Positions 26,312 to 35,303 of a DNA stretch of 64,000 bases are shown piece after piece (the stretch's first letter is position 1; each line of letters begins with the position of its first letter). The DNA is taken from the NCBI GenBank assembly GCA_965279065.1, contig OZ257134.1:62001-126000 (forward strand), written 5' to 3'. Position numbers and translations under genes: made by a program. The notes below the pieces were generated by a model. It saw only the letters and a program-made list of their open reading frames with translations. It made no database searches and was not told where the DNA came from. The DNA is from JAKAXS01 sp965279065. Lineage in GTDB: Bacteria; Pseudomonadota; Alphaproteobacteria; Rhizobiales; Hyphomicrobiaceae.

Positions 26312-27208
26312 TCACGCCGGAGACTTTTTCTCAAGCCTCGCCCGTGGCCTCAGCAGCCAGGCCATGAGCGGCACGCTGATCGGATGCGGTAAGACGCGCA
26401 GGGCGATGACACTGAGGGTGTAGAACAGGCCTGGCACGATCACGCGCCGGCCGAGCATGAAGTCGCGCCGGGTCGCTGCCGCAACTTTGTCGGGGTTCAG
26501 CCCGGGAAACAGCCAGCGATACGGCGCACTCTCCGCACCCATCGCCACATGGAAGCCAGTATCCATGGGCCCTGGCGCCAGCACGGCAATACGTACGCCA
26601 CGGCCCGCGTATTCGCCGGCAATCGCCTCCGTCAACGAAATAACATAGGCCCGGCTGGCATAATACGCCGCCTGGTACGGGCCGGGAACGTAGCCGCCCA
26701 GGGAAGCCACGTTGATGATGCCGCCACGCGCCCGCGCCACCATGTCCGGCAACGCCCGGCGCGTCAGCCGTGTCACGGCCGCCACGTTAAGGGCTACGAG
26801 CCGTTCGATGGCCTCCAGCCGGTGCTCGCCGAACTGGCCGCCGAGGCCTATGCCCGCGTTGTTGATGAGGACATCGAGGTAGAGCCCGTTCTCTCGCAAC
26901 GTCGCTGCAATCTGGTCGAAGGCCGCGGCGTCCGTCACGTCGAGCGCCAGCGGGATCGCCACCTGATCGGGCGCCCCGGCCTTGATGAGCTCGACTGCCG
27001 CGTTCAGCGGACCAAGGTGCCGCGCCACCAGGACGACCGCGTCCCCCTTGTCCGCGAACCGTTTGGCCAGCGCCAGTCCGAGGCCCTTCGACGCACCCGT
27101 GACGACTGTTGCCGGCCGCAGATCCGCCACGGCCCTCAGCGCCTCGGCCTCAGGCACAGATTTTCGTTTGACCCAGGCATCGGCCAGGGCATGGATGAGC
27201 TTGCTCAT
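26312..27208 (-). CDS. Short-chain dehydrogenase/reductase with Lys-to-Arg change in the active site
   Basis: 298-residue SDR. The Rossmann motif is TGASKGLG (37-44), NNAG is at 116-119 and the catalytic serine is Ser169. The catalytic tyrosine Tyr182 is followed at +4 by Arg186 instead of lysine (YYASR where YxxxK is expected); the codon is CGG, not a borderline reading. Closest in pattern to DltE/YdfG-like SDRs with a C-terminal membrane-associating region (VIVPGLFYTLSVIALRVLPHPISVPLMAWLL). Substrate unknown. Activity may be lowered or altered; Arg can sometimes substitute. Confidence 0.85.
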   Translation of the reverse strand: MSKLIHALADAWVKRKSVPEAEALRAVADLRPATVVTGASKGLGLALAKRFADKGDAVVLVARHLGPLNAAVELIKAGAPDQVAIPLALDVTDAAAFDQIAATLRENGLYLDVLINNAGIGLGGQFGEHRLEAIERLVALNVAAVTRLTRRALPDMVARARGGIINVASLGGYVPGPYQAAYYASRAYVISLTEAIAGEYAGRGVRIAVLAPGPMDTGFHVAMGAESAPYRWLFPGLNPDKVAAATRRDFMLGRRVIVPGLFYTLSVIALRVLPHPISVPLMAWLLRPRARLEKKSPA

Positions 27209-27332
27209 TGGCGCTCCGCGCGGACGTCACTTCGACCATCAATCCTAAGCACGCACGCGCGGTTCACGCGAGGCCGGCGGAAGTGTCAGGGAAGGTCAAG
27301 GACCGAGCGAAGGAAGGCAGAGCCGTCGGCCG

Positions 27333-27695
27333 TCAGGCCAGCACGCGCCGAGGGCTGCGGTTCGGCGTCGGCGCGCCCCGCCCCGCAAGCGCTTTGCCCC
27401 ACGTCAACGGCGTCACCGCCGGAGGCCCATCGTAGTCGCTGTGCCAGAGATCGTACTGCACCTGCAGGCCCAGCCAGTAGCGTGCCCCGTGCCCGAAGGC
27501 CAGGCCAAGTCGCTGAGCCATCCGCCGGTCAACGCTGCGCCGTTCGGCCAACAGGTCTGCCAGCATCCGCGTCGAAACGCCGAGATGGCGCGCCAACTCC
27601 ACCCGTGTCATGCGCAGGCAGGGCAGGATGTCTTCGCGCAGGATCTCTCCCGGATGCGGAGGCTCCGGCTGGTATTCGCTCAGGTTTCGGTACAT
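27333..27695 (-). CDS. higA: HigA-type antitoxin, no HigB partner seen
   Basis: 120-residue HigA/VapI-family HTH protein: PPHPGEILREDILPCLRMTRVELARHLGVSTRMLADLLAERRSVDRRMAQRLGLAFGHGARYWLGLQVQYDL is the standard layout (HTH in TRVELARHLGVSTRMLADLL). HigA is normally encoded right after the toxin HigB; the gene upstream on this strand starts beyond 27.9 kb and is unrelated, and I find no HigB-like frame in the 240-base gap. It is thus an orphan antitoxin or a stand-alone regulator. It carries a 25-residue extra C-terminus (GRGAPTPNRSPRRVLA). Confidence 0.85.
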   Translation of the reverse strand: MYRNLSEYQPEPPHPGEILREDILPCLRMTRVELARHLGVSTRMLADLLAERRSVDRRMAQRLGLAFGHGARYWLGLQVQYDLWHSDYDGPPAVTPLTWGKALAGRGAPTPNRSPRRVLA

Positions 27696-27886
27696 GGGTG
27701 CTTACGTTGGATCGGCTGCAATTCAGCCCGTCCGAAGTATCCTAAATCAATTTGCTAAAATTATAGTTGATCGGCGGCATCATTACGGCTGAATTTTCAT
27801 TCATATTCGGGATGTTCGTGGCTTGGGCGCATCTTTCGCCTGATATTCGTGCGACGGCACACCGGTCGGGACCGCGTCAAAAAGGC

Positions 27887-27918
27887 GAAGGGCCCGACGC
27901 AAGCGCGTTGAGCCCTTC
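27887..27918 (-). terminator. Rho-independent terminator of the DUF3597 gene
   Basis: On the minus strand GAAGGGC and GCCCTTC form a stem 20 bases after the stop, followed by GCC and TTTTT. Confidence 0.65.
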
Positions 27919-27937
27919 CAAACCAGTGCAAAGCGAA

Positions 27938-28423
27938 TCAGGTCAGCTCGGACGGCACCTTGCCGCCGTTCTCGGCCAGCTTGATCATCACCTGCTTGTG
28001 CAGCCAGACGTTCATGGCCGCCGAGTCCTTCGTGTCGCCGGTGTAGTGCAGTTCCTTGGCCAGCGTCTGGCGCGCCTTCAGGCTGGAGTCGAGATCGAGG
28101 ATCTTCATGAGGTCGACGATGGACTTGCGCCAGTCGAGCCCTTTTTCCTTCGATGCCTTCTGCAGCTTGTCCATGTTGGCGGCAACGTCGACGCTGCCCC
28201 CGGAGGCGGCAGGCGCCGCCGGTGCGTTGACAGCCACCTTCGGCTGCTCGACCGGCTGTGGCGTGCCTGACGTTTTCGACCCTGCCGTCCCGGGCTCTTT
28301 GGTGCCGGGGCCGCCACCGGATGTTTTCGATCCAGCCGTGCCGGGCGCTGGTGCCGCCGGCGGCGCCTCAGCGTGCGCAGGCCCACCGAATATGGCTTCG
28401 ACGATGCTTCCGAAAATGCTCAT
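27938..28423 (-). CDS. DUF3597 protein with internal repeat
   Basis: 161 residues. MSIFGSIVEAIFG at the start and the C-terminal domain VDVAANMDKLQKASKEKGLDWRKSIVDLMKILDLDSSLKARQTLAKELHYTGD match DUF3597, a family of unknown function related in pattern to LysM-associated or secreted proteins. The middle is a Pro/Gly/Ala linker with two copies of PGTAGSKTSG. Start chosen at the ATG after AGGAGAAAGCC. No signal peptide is evident. Single-gene unit with its own terminator. Confidence 0.8.
   Translation of the reverse strand: MSIFGSIVEAIFGGPAHAEAPPAAPAPGTAGSKTSGGGPGTKEPGTAGSKTSGTPQPVEQPKVAVNAPAAPAASGGSVDVAANMDKLQKASKEKGLDWRKSIVDLMKILDLDSSLKARQTLAKELHYTGDTKDSAAMNVWLHKQVMIKLAENGGKVPSELT
28269..28346. 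repeat. 27-bp direct repeat in the DUF3597 gene
   Basis: Copies at 28269-28295 and 28320-28346 differ at a few positions and encode PGTAGSKTSG twice in the linker. In-frame spacing suggests repeat-length variation is tolerated. Confidence 0.7.
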
Positions 28424-28639
28424 GGCTTTCTCCTGTGTCGCCAAAGGCCGGAGCTTACCGGATCGCCACGGAGCAACTTGCAAAAAACGACGTTAAGAGC
28501 TTATTCAGAAAGGGCTAAAGCGCCCTCAACCTTGATGGGTCGGCAAACCTGATTGCTGACGTGGGTCGGGTCGAACATGCGACCCGATTGAAACCGGACC
28601 CGCAGCGATCGTTGGCGGGCGGCAGCGCGTGAAGAAGAG

Positions 28640-28715
28640 TGGTGCCGCTTAGGTGACTTGAACACCTGACCCCCGCATTACGAATGCGGTGCTCTACCAG
28701 CTGAGCTAAAGCGGC
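28640..28715 (-). tRNA. tRNA-Thr (anticodon CGT)
   Basis: The minus strand folds into a full cloverleaf: 7-bp acceptor GCCGCTT/AAGCGGC, D-arm GCTC...GAGC, anticodon stem CCGCA/TGCGG around the loop TTCGTAA, five-base variable loop, T-arm AGGTG-TTCAAGT-CACCT, discriminator A and an encoded CCA. Anticodon CGT reads ACG threonine codons, common in high-GC genomes. Confidence 0.97.
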
Positions 28716-28884
28716 AAACCGGATCGTCCGTACCGGTTGGTACAACAGTAAGCCCACGCTCGACCGGCCAAGCCGGGATCGAATACGGGAGGCCGTTTAC
28801 TAGCTGAGACGGTCCACAGGTGCAAGTGCCAGGGCTGGTAGAGGGCTCAAGCGCGACCATATTGGTCCGCTGGCCGGCACCCCA

Positions 28885-29307
28885 TTAGGTCCGCATCGAC
28901 ATGAGTACTGCGACGGCATCGGTAACGATCTTGTTGTGGTCGAATGCCAGATCGAGCGCCGCGAACTCCTTGATCCACGCGACGGCTGCTGCATCGTCCC
29001 CGGCCCTGGCGTCCGCCTTGTCGATCAACGCGAGATACGCCACCGACACGGTATGGCCGCGTGGGTCGCGCCTGGGATCGGAGTAGACGCCGAAGAACAT
29101 CATATTGTCCCCCGCCTCGACACCCGTCTCTTCCCTGAGTTCTCGCCGGCAGGCGAACTCGACATCCTCGCCAACTTTCACGAAACCACCCGGCAGCGCG
29201 TAGACTCCCTTGAACGGGGCTCCGGCCCGCTTCACCAGCAGCAATTCGCCCTTGCTGTTGAAGACCACGCAGTCGGTGGTCAGCGAAGGCGTAGCAGGAA
29301 GCGGCAT
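28885..29307 (-). CDS. Nudix hydrolase
   Basis: 140 residues with a complete Nudix box, GFVKVGEDVEFACRRELREE followed by TGV, matching GX5EX7REUXEEXGU. The N-terminal TTDCVVFNSKGELLLVKRAGAPFKGVYALPGGF pattern is like the ADP-ribose pyrophosphatase/MutT branch, including NrtR-like substrate domains. Start taken at the ATG before PLPATPSLTTD, with GGAG upstream; a start 16 codons earlier is possible. Substrate (nucleotide sugar, ADP-ribose or oxidised NTP) not determinable. Confidence 0.9.
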   Translation of the reverse strand: MPLPATPSLTTDCVVFNSKGELLLVKRAGAPFKGVYALPGGFVKVGEDVEFACRRELREETGVEAGDNMMFFGVYSDPRRDPRGHTVSVAYLALIDKADARAGDDAAAVAWIKEFAALDLAFDHNKIVTDAVAVLMSMRT

Positions 29308-29560
29308 TGAGGCGGGGCTCCAAAACATGCCTGGCCAGACAAAAAATGCAGTCAAACAACGCGCAGACGGCCACGAGGCGCCGCAACCAATATGCTATAT
29401 TGTCGGGTCACAGCCTCGGGACAAGCGCCGATCTCGCTAGCGTACCAATGCGGCGGCCTGTTGTGAGGGCTCGCAGCGCAGCGAAAAGGTGTTTCGTATC
29501 GCTGCTATCGAGCGAGCCGTCTACCGATGGCCGCACACGGCGCATCGGATCGATCTCTGC

Positions 29561-29827
29561 CTAGCCGCGGTCGTATACGGCCTTGCATTTCGCGTCGTTG
29601 GCCTCTTTTACCGCCGGATCGCTTTCGATCTTGCCTGCCAGGTGGTCGACGTGACGCTGCCCGCAGAACCGCAGCAGCTTGTCGCGTTCGCTTGGCACGG
29701 TGACGCTTTTCGCTTCGCGTTTCGGAGCCACACCGCCCGTTGCCATCTCGCGCACCGGCTGGCAGCCGCCAAGCGCGATCGTCGCAAGTGCCAGTCCTGT
29801 GATGCAGAATCGATTGAAGTAGACCAT
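29561..29827 (-). CDS. Small lipoprotein, unknown
   Basis: 88 residues. MVYFNRFCITGLALATIALGGC has a lipobox (LGGC) giving a predicted mature N-terminus at Cys22; a 66-residue polar part with two further cysteines (LRFCGQRH, NDAKCKAVYDRG) follows. No family recognised. Start fixed by the signal peptide; the open frame upstream encodes Arg-rich sequence unlikely to be translated. Confidence 0.6.
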   Translation of the reverse strand: MVYFNRFCITGLALATIALGGCQPVREMATGGVAPKREAKSVTVPSERDKLLRFCGQRHVDHLAGKIESDPAVKEANDAKCKAVYDRG

Positions 29828-30055
29828 GGCGTTGTCCGGGCGATCTCCTGAAGTTCCGGGCAACGGTAAGGTGATTTGCGCGGCACGTCTGCGTCGCGCC
29901 AGCCGAAATGCGAGTTGTCCAGACCTATGTCGCACGCCATCGGCGATCCGAATATTGCGTGAAACTTACGCCCGCGAATCGAGTGTTGCGAGGCGGTGAC
30001 GATGCAAACCTCAGGAATCACCTAGTCTCGCCTCGATTTTAAAGCGAGGCTTTAC

Positions 30056-31027
30056 ATGCGCCTACGTCTCATTCTTGCAACGACGGTTTTGTTTGGATTG
30101 CACTCTCTCCCGTCCTTCGCTGATCCGATCGATCAGGTGCTCGCGCGTCTGACCGCACTCGAAAAGCGCAACGAGGATCTCGCTGTAGAGAATGCCGCGC
30201 TGAAGCAGCGGGTGAGCCGGCTCGAATCCGGATCATCCGCGGTGGTCGCGGCCGTTCCTCCCGCAAAAGCGCCGGCACCGACCGCGCCAACCGCAATCGC
30301 TCCGGATCCGCCCGTCATTGCGACGACGTCCATCACGGCGGAATCGAACAGGCAGGCAACCGCCGCCGCAACGCCGCGAGAACTCAGCCAGGCTGCGTTC
30401 TCCTGGACCGGAATGTACGCTGGCCTGCACGCCGGCGGCGCCATCGGCGATCTCGCCTATAAAGACACCGTGTTGTCGGCTCCCATCGTGGAGGGTCGCG
30501 GAGAACTGGATGCATCCGGCTTTCTCGGTGGTGTGCAACTTGGGCTGAACAAGCAGTTCGGAAGCGTGGTTCTCGGTGGCGAACTGAGCGTCTCGGGCGG
30601 TGATATCTCGGGATCTCAGCAGGGCTGCATGACCGTCTTCCTCGGTCCGATCGACGACAAATGCAGCGCGCGCATCAACTGGCTGATAACGGCCTTGGCC
30701 AACGTCGGTTATGCGTACAATCGCTGGCTGTTCACTGGAAGCGCCGGTTGGAGCATCGCCGGAGCCGACTACTCATACGACGTTGGTGCGATCGGCCTGC
30801 CGACGCTCCCTGCCTCCACGAACGAGACACTTGACGGCTTCACTTACGGCGCAGGACTGAAGTATGCGCTGACCAATGATCTGTCCTTGGGAATCGACTA
30901 CGTCCACGCCGATTTGGAGGGAAGAGGAGAGATCTTTATGAAGCCCATTTTTGGCTACGGAAAGGGCGAGCGGGAATTCGATCTCGACATCTGGCGGGCC
31001 CAAGTCAACTTGAAGTTGGGACCCTGA
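30056..31027 (+). CDS. Outer-membrane beta-barrel protein with N-terminal coiled coil
   Basis: 323 residues. A signal peptide (LRLILATTVLFGLHSLPSFA) is followed by a leucine/glutamate heptad segment (IDQVLARLTALEKRNEDLAVENAALKQRVSRLES), an Ala/Pro linker, and from about residue 117 an OmpA-like/porin-family barrel (FSWTGMYAGLHAGGAIGDLAY, GFLGGVQLGLNKQFGSVVLGGELSVSGGDI, LITALANVGYAYNRWLFTGSAGWS, GFTYGAGLKYALTNDLSLGIDYVHADL, RAQVNLKLGP). The barrel layout is that of alphaproteobacterial Omp25/Omp31-type proteins. The coiled coil could trimerise or reach toward the peptidoglycan. Confidence 0.85.
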   Translation: MRLRLILATTVLFGLHSLPSFADPIDQVLARLTALEKRNEDLAVENAALKQRVSRLESGSSAVVAAVPPAKAPAPTAPTAIAPDPPVIATTSITAESNRQATAAATPRELSQAAFSWTGMYAGLHAGGAIGDLAYKDTVLSAPIVEGRGELDASGFLGGVQLGLNKQFGSVVLGGELSVSGGDISGSQQGCMTVFLGPIDDKCSARINWLITALANVGYAYNRWLFTGSAGWSIAGADYSYDVGAIGLPTLPASTNETLDGFTYGAGLKYALTNDLSLGIDYVHADLEGRGEIFMKPIFGYGKGEREFDLDIWRAQVNLKLGP

Positions 31028-31078
31028 GCGGTCAACCGGCAACAATGCGCTAGGCTCAAATGCCGGGGCCATCCCCGC

Positions 31079-31318
31079 TCAGGCTGCGATGGAATCCGCA
31101 TCTGCGCGCGGAATTTGCGGAACCGTAACGAAAGTTTGCGCCACCAGCGGCTGCGAGCGCGCAATCAGTCTTAGGTCTTCGGTGCAGAATGCGTACATGT
31201 CCGTCGCTTCGGACTGCAGCAGACGCACCCACAGCAAGCGCGCATCGAGCTTCGAAACGACAACCAGCCTGCGATCGTCTCCGTTGAGAGCAACGATATC
31301 GCCTGGATTGAATTTCAT
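31079..31318 (-). CDS. Small SH3/KOW-like protein, unknown
   Basis: 79 residues; MKFNPGDIVALNGDDRRLVVVSKLDARLLWVRLLQSEATDMYAFCTEDLRLI reads as a compact beta-barrel with the GD.V.. pattern seen in SH3-like hypothetical proteins. No known partner. Start ATG is preceded by AGGGAAG, a plausible ribosome-binding site (reading minus). It converges on the outer-membrane protein gene. Confidence 0.6.
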   Translation of the reverse strand: MKFNPGDIVALNGDDRRLVVVSKLDARLLWVRLLQSEATDMYAFCTEDLRLIARSQPLVAQTFVTVPQIPRADADSIAA

Positions 31319-31524
31319 TATCTTCCCTCACGCTAAACTTGGGGAATTCCGCTCTCGAAATTTACGTGGTGAACGAGGTGTTAACACCCTACTATTACTG
31401 CTGCGATGAGGTAATTGGCGAGCAGAATGATGGATCTGTTCTGAACTGTTAAAGATTAAGTTTAACAGGTATGCGACGCCGCACAAGTCTGCACGCGGAA
31501 TACACCGCAGTCACCATAATTCAA

Positions 31525-33279
31525 TCAGATCGAACGGCGCGGTTCAGTCAGCTTCGGCTGTTCGTCGAAGTCTTCGCCTTCGCCGGGATCGTCGGGCGCC
31601 CTAGGGGGCACAAAAATTTTGGGCTGATCCGCGCCACCACGCGCGGAGGTCGGCGAGCTGGCCGCCTCAGTCCGCTGCGGTCGCTCTGTGGCCTCCGGGA
31701 GGGCACCATTGCCCGCCTCTGACTCAGAACGTTCCGGCTTGGCAACTGACTTCCCGGCCGGAGTGGTCGGGCCGGATGCAGCAGACGTTGCCGGTGGTTG
31801 AGCACGGCCCGCGTCGTCGATAACTCCGTCCGCACCCGCGCGCTCACCCTTTTCGAGGACGACTGGCACCGGCTCCGTTGCCGCCACCGGCCCCGTCAGG
31901 ACCGCGCCGGTAATGACATCGTCGTCCTCGCCGTCCGTGGACACGAGCTCCCGTAGCCGGTCGTGCAGACGTGTGGCCTCGTCCGTCTCGCCGACACGTT
32001 CAACGGGCACTTTCCAGACGAACGCATCCAACTGGCCGGTGGCCGGCGACACCGCCGCCCAGTGTTCCGCCACGATTCCATCGGCTGTCCAAGCCGCATC
32101 CCGCTGTGCGGTCGCCGCCCGTGCCAGCCACTCGCGCACGCGGCCCTTGTCGCCGTGCTGTTCGCCTTCGATGCGCGCCATCAGCGTCGCCGTCTTTTGC
32201 GTCAGACGGCTTGTATCCAGCAGCGGAGCCAACGCCTGCCGCGCCTGATCCCAGTCACGGGCCTCGATCGCAGCGGTCGCGACCGCGATCGGCGCCTCCA
32301 CCGCATACGGCCGCAGCGCCGCCAGCTGCTTCACGCGATCGAGACGGTCGCGCGGGCTGTCGCCGATCCGGGCGTAGGCGTAGGCCGTTGACAGATCCGG
32401 ATGTGGCGCCTTGCTCCAGGTCTTCTGCAGCACCTTGGCGGCGCGAGCCGTGTTGCCCTTGCCGGCCAGGATGCGCCCGGTAATCGCGGCAGCGGGGATG
32501 AGATCGGCGGCGAGCCCATGAGCTTCCGATGCCAGCGCCAGCGCCTTCTCCGCATCGCTGTCTTCCAGTGCCTGCGCTTGCGCCGTCAGCAGCACCGCGC
32601 GGCGCCGGTCGGCCACCGACTTGTCGACATGACCGTTGCGCCGCGCCGTTGCCAACGTCTCCAGCGCGCCCGCCCAGTTCTCTTCGCGGCACTGCAGGTC
32701 GAACAGCGCGTCTACCGGCCAGGCGAGCTTGGGATTGAGCCGCAACGCCCGCTGCGAATATTGCTGCGCCGGCACCGTTGCGCCCTCGCGTTGCGCCTCG
32801 ACGAACAGTCCGCGCAATCCCAGTTGCTCGGTGTCCGGCGACGCCAGCATCGCCTCGAAGATGCGCCGTGCCGTCGTGCGGTCCCCGGACAGCTGGGCCG
32901 CTTGCGCCCGCAGCAAATGCGTCAGCGGCTCGTTTGGCAGCGACTTGCGCGCCTGGATCGCATACCGCGTCGCGTTCGCCCGGTCACCGGCGCCGATGGC
33001 GATCATGCCGCTCGACAGGGCATCGAGTCCGCGCCGCTGCCGCCGCTTGTTGAGGAAATGCCCAACCGTCGCCGGGCTGTTCCACATCTGTCGCAGCAGC
33101 GACCAGATGAAGATGGCCAGCGCCGTCACTGCCGCCAGGATGACGACGGCGTGGAACACGCTCGTCTCGATCTCGCGGCCCTGCCAGTTGATGATCAACT
33201 GGCCCGGACGATCGGCCAGCCAGGCGAGGCCGGAGGCCACGGCCAGCACTGCGAGAAGAAAAGCAACAAGTCGCAGCAT
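31525..33279 (-). CDS. hemY: HemY-type tetratricopeptide membrane protein
   Basis: 584 residues. Two N-terminal transmembrane helices flank WLADRPGQLIINWQGREIETS, the HemY_N signature. A TPR-like superhelix follows (RRQRRGLDALSSGMIAIGAGDRANATRYA..., LTHLLRAQAAQLSGDR, GRILAGKGNTARAAKVLQKTWSK). The last 130 residues are Pro/Ala-rich and disordered. HemY here is the TPR protein of the hemCD cluster, not protoporphyrinogen oxidase; its role is not settled. Twelve bases separate it from the Mic60-like gene and it is the last gene of the hemC-hemD-Mic60-hemY series on this strand. Confidence 0.9.
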   Translation of the reverse strand: MLRLVAFLLAVLAVASGLAWLADRPGQLIINWQGREIETSVFHAVVILAAVTALAIFIWSLLRQMWNSPATVGHFLNKRRQRRGLDALSSGMIAIGAGDRANATRYAIQARKSLPNEPLTHLLRAQAAQLSGDRTTARRIFEAMLASPDTEQLGLRGLFVEAQREGATVPAQQYSQRALRLNPKLAWPVDALFDLQCREENWAGALETLATARRNGHVDKSVADRRRAVLLTAQAQALEDSDAEKALALASEAHGLAADLIPAAAITGRILAGKGNTARAAKVLQKTWSKAPHPDLSTAYAYARIGDSPRDRLDRVKQLAALRPYAVEAPIAVATAAIEARDWDQARQALAPLLDTSRLTQKTATLMARIEGEQHGDKGRVREWLARAATAQRDAAWTADGIVAEHWAAVSPATGQLDAFVWKVPVERVGETDEATRLHDRLRELVSTDGEDDDVITGAVLTGPVAATEPVPVVLEKGERAGADGVIDDAGRAQPPATSAASGPTTPAGKSVAKPERSESEAGNGALPEATERPQRTEAASSPTSARGGADQPKIFVPPRAPDDPGEGEDFDEQPKLTEPRRSI

Positions 33280-33291
33280 AATGGCGTTTCC

Positions 33292-35160
33292 TTACGGCTG
33301 GGCGTTCTCGGTGGGCGGAGGCATCGACTGGCGAACGGACCCTGGTGCCGGAAGCCGGCCGCTCGGCCCGACAGGTGCGTCCTCTGGCTTCTCGGTCGCG
33401 GCTGGCGCCTGCTTCCGTTCGACGGAAGGCGAAGATGGCGCTGGGGAGGCGCGCGGCCCGTCCGCGGCCGCAGCCGGTTCGGCCGCCGCCTGCGTCAGCG
33501 ACGACTTCAGCTGCCGCTCCACCTCACCGATGGCGTGGTCCACCGCATGCCGCGCCTTGACGTTGGCAAGCCAGTCTTGCGCCGGCACCGAAGCCGCGCT
33601 CGGCAGCTCGTTGGCATAGGTCAGCACGTCGCCGAGGTTACCCTCCGACAGCGCCACCTGCATGCGGGCCACAACCGCCTCGGCGCTCTTGTCCGCCGGT
33701 GACGGGTTGAGGTTGCGCACCCGCACGACGGATTTGGCGCCTGCAACCAGCTTGTCGAAAACGCCCCCAGTCGCCGGCGTCTCCGCGGCGTCGAGGATGG
33801 CATTGGCCACGGGGCGGAAATCGCGCTGCAGGTTGGCGATTGTCGGCACGCCCGTGTCCTTGAAGCGTTCCAGCGCATCGAGGTCGAACTTGCCGCTCGA
33901 CGCTTTGCGCACTTCTGTCAGCGCCGCCGCATAGTTCTGTCCGCCGTCGATCAGCCTCTTGAGGTTGGCCAGCTCCAGCGAGACGACGATGCGCTCTGCA
34001 TTGGTACGACGGTCCGCCTCGCTCTTCACCACGGACTGCAGGCCCTGCTCCAGCACGGCGATCTTCTTCGATACCGGCGAGATGGCCTCGCCCACGCCGC
34101 CCTTCACCTGCGCGGCGACGGTCGCCTTCAGATCGGCAAAGCCGCTTGTCAGGTGTGCCGTCTCTTCCTGCAGCACCTTGACGGTGGCCCCGGCGCGATC
34201 GCTGTCGGCCTTCAGCGTCTCGATCCGCTGACCCAGGCGCGCCGCGTCGGTCTTGACGTTGGCGATCTCGGTATCGGCCCGCTGCGTGCCGGCCTTCGCG
34301 GCTTCCGCCTGCTCGGACAGCTCGGCCAGTCGCGGCTCGACGTTCTGCGGCACGACCTTGCGCACTGCGTCTATTTCCTTGCCCAACGCCGACTGCACGG
34401 CGGCCAGCTTGCCGGTCAACGCCGTGATCTGCGCAACGCTGTTGCCGCCGCCTTGGCTCTCCTCCGCCATCTTGGCGATCGTCGCCAGCCGGTCGTCGAG
34501 CGCGTTGAGCCGCTGTTGCGTCTCCGCGCTCAGCGTTTCCGACGACAGCTTGTCGATCGCCGCCTTTGTGTCGTTGGCGATCTGCGTCTGCGCCGATCCC
34601 AGCGTCGCAGCCTTGCCTTCCAACGCCGCCAGGCGCTCTTCCGCCTTCACCAGCTTCACGTCCGCGTCCGTTGTGCCTGCGGTCTTCTCCAGGCTGGCGA
34701 GCCGTTGCTGCAGTTGCGCCGTCTCAGTTCTCAGTTCCTGCGTCGAGGTGGCGATACCCAGTTGCGGCGCGGCCCAATCGCCGAGCCCGAACGCCAGCAC
34801 GCCACCGGCAATGCCCGCCAGCAGGTGGCTGAAGATGCCTCCGCCGGATCGGGCGGGACGCGCGGGCGCGACGGGTGGTGATGTCGAAGCCTGTGTCTTT
34901 CGGTCCTCGGCCTTGACGCCTGCGTTGGACGCCGCACCAGGCTTTGCCTCGCCGGCTTTGGCATCGGCCTTCGCCTCGGCAGCCTTGGCGTTTGCTGCTG
35001 CAGACGACGATGCGGTGCTGCTCGCCGTGCTTGCGTCCGGCTTTTCGCCCGCCTTCGCCTCTGCTGGCTTCGGCGCCGGCGTCACGTCGGTCGCCTTGAG
35101 ATCCAACGTGGCATGTGGGCGCTTGGCATCGGCGGGCGGGTCTTTTTTGTTATCGGACAT
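33292..35160 (-). CDS. Mitofilin/Mic60-like inner-membrane protein (COG4223)
   Basis: 622 residues. An Ala/Lys/Pro-rich cytoplasmic part (1-105) precedes one transmembrane helix with glycines (FSHLLAGIAGGVLAFGLGDW), then about 260 residues of predicted coiled coil (QLQQRLASLEKTAG, LSEQAEAAKAGTQRADTEI) and a C-terminal mitofilin signature region (VRVRNLNPSPADKSAEAVVARMQVALSEGNLGDVLTYANELP). Alphaproteobacterial Mic60 homologues shape inner-membrane curvature and are typically encoded beside hemD and hemY, as here. The last 60 residues are disordered. Assignment by domain order, length and position. Confidence 0.88.
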   Translation of the reverse strand: MSDNKKDPPADAKRPHATLDLKATDVTPAPKPAEAKAGEKPDASTASSTASSSAAANAKAAEAKADAKAGEAKPGAASNAGVKAEDRKTQASTSPPVAPARPARSGGGIFSHLLAGIAGGVLAFGLGDWAAPQLGIATSTQELRTETAQLQQRLASLEKTAGTTDADVKLVKAEERLAALEGKAATLGSAQTQIANDTKAAIDKLSSETLSAETQQRLNALDDRLATIAKMAEESQGGGNSVAQITALTGKLAAVQSALGKEIDAVRKVVPQNVEPRLAELSEQAEAAKAGTQRADTEIANVKTDAARLGQRIETLKADSDRAGATVKVLQEETAHLTSGFADLKATVAAQVKGGVGEAISPVSKKIAVLEQGLQSVVKSEADRRTNAERIVVSLELANLKRLIDGGQNYAAALTEVRKASSGKFDLDALERFKDTGVPTIANLQRDFRPVANAILDAAETPATGGVFDKLVAGAKSVVRVRNLNPSPADKSAEAVVARMQVALSEGNLGDVLTYANELPSAASVPAQDWLANVKARHAVDHAIGEVERQLKSSLTQAAAEPAAAADGPRASPAPSSPSVERKQAPAATEKPEDAPVGPSGRLPAPGSVRQSMPPPTENAQP

Positions 35161-35303
35161 GTGTCAGGGGTTCTCCAGATTTTGGGTGCCAACCTTGAGG
35201 ACCAAGAGGCTCGGCAGGTATCCGGCAAGCGGCGTCGCACGCTTCAGGGATCGCAGCGGGATGAAACCCAAAATTGTCTGTTGTTTCCTAGGCCCAACGG
35301 CTC

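Noticed and set aside
28745..28815. A tRNA-like stretch on the minus strand just upstream of tRNA-Thr, with TTCGATCCC and CTCAGCTAGT-like segments and GACCG/CGGTC ends.
   Set aside because: The putative T-arm does not pair (four of five pairs fail) and there is no anticodon stem. At most a decayed relic or chance similarity.
32401..33702. Long plus-strand frames opposite hemY and the Mic60-like gene.
   Set aside because: Antisense shadows of high-GC coding sequence: Arg-rich and without conserved domains.
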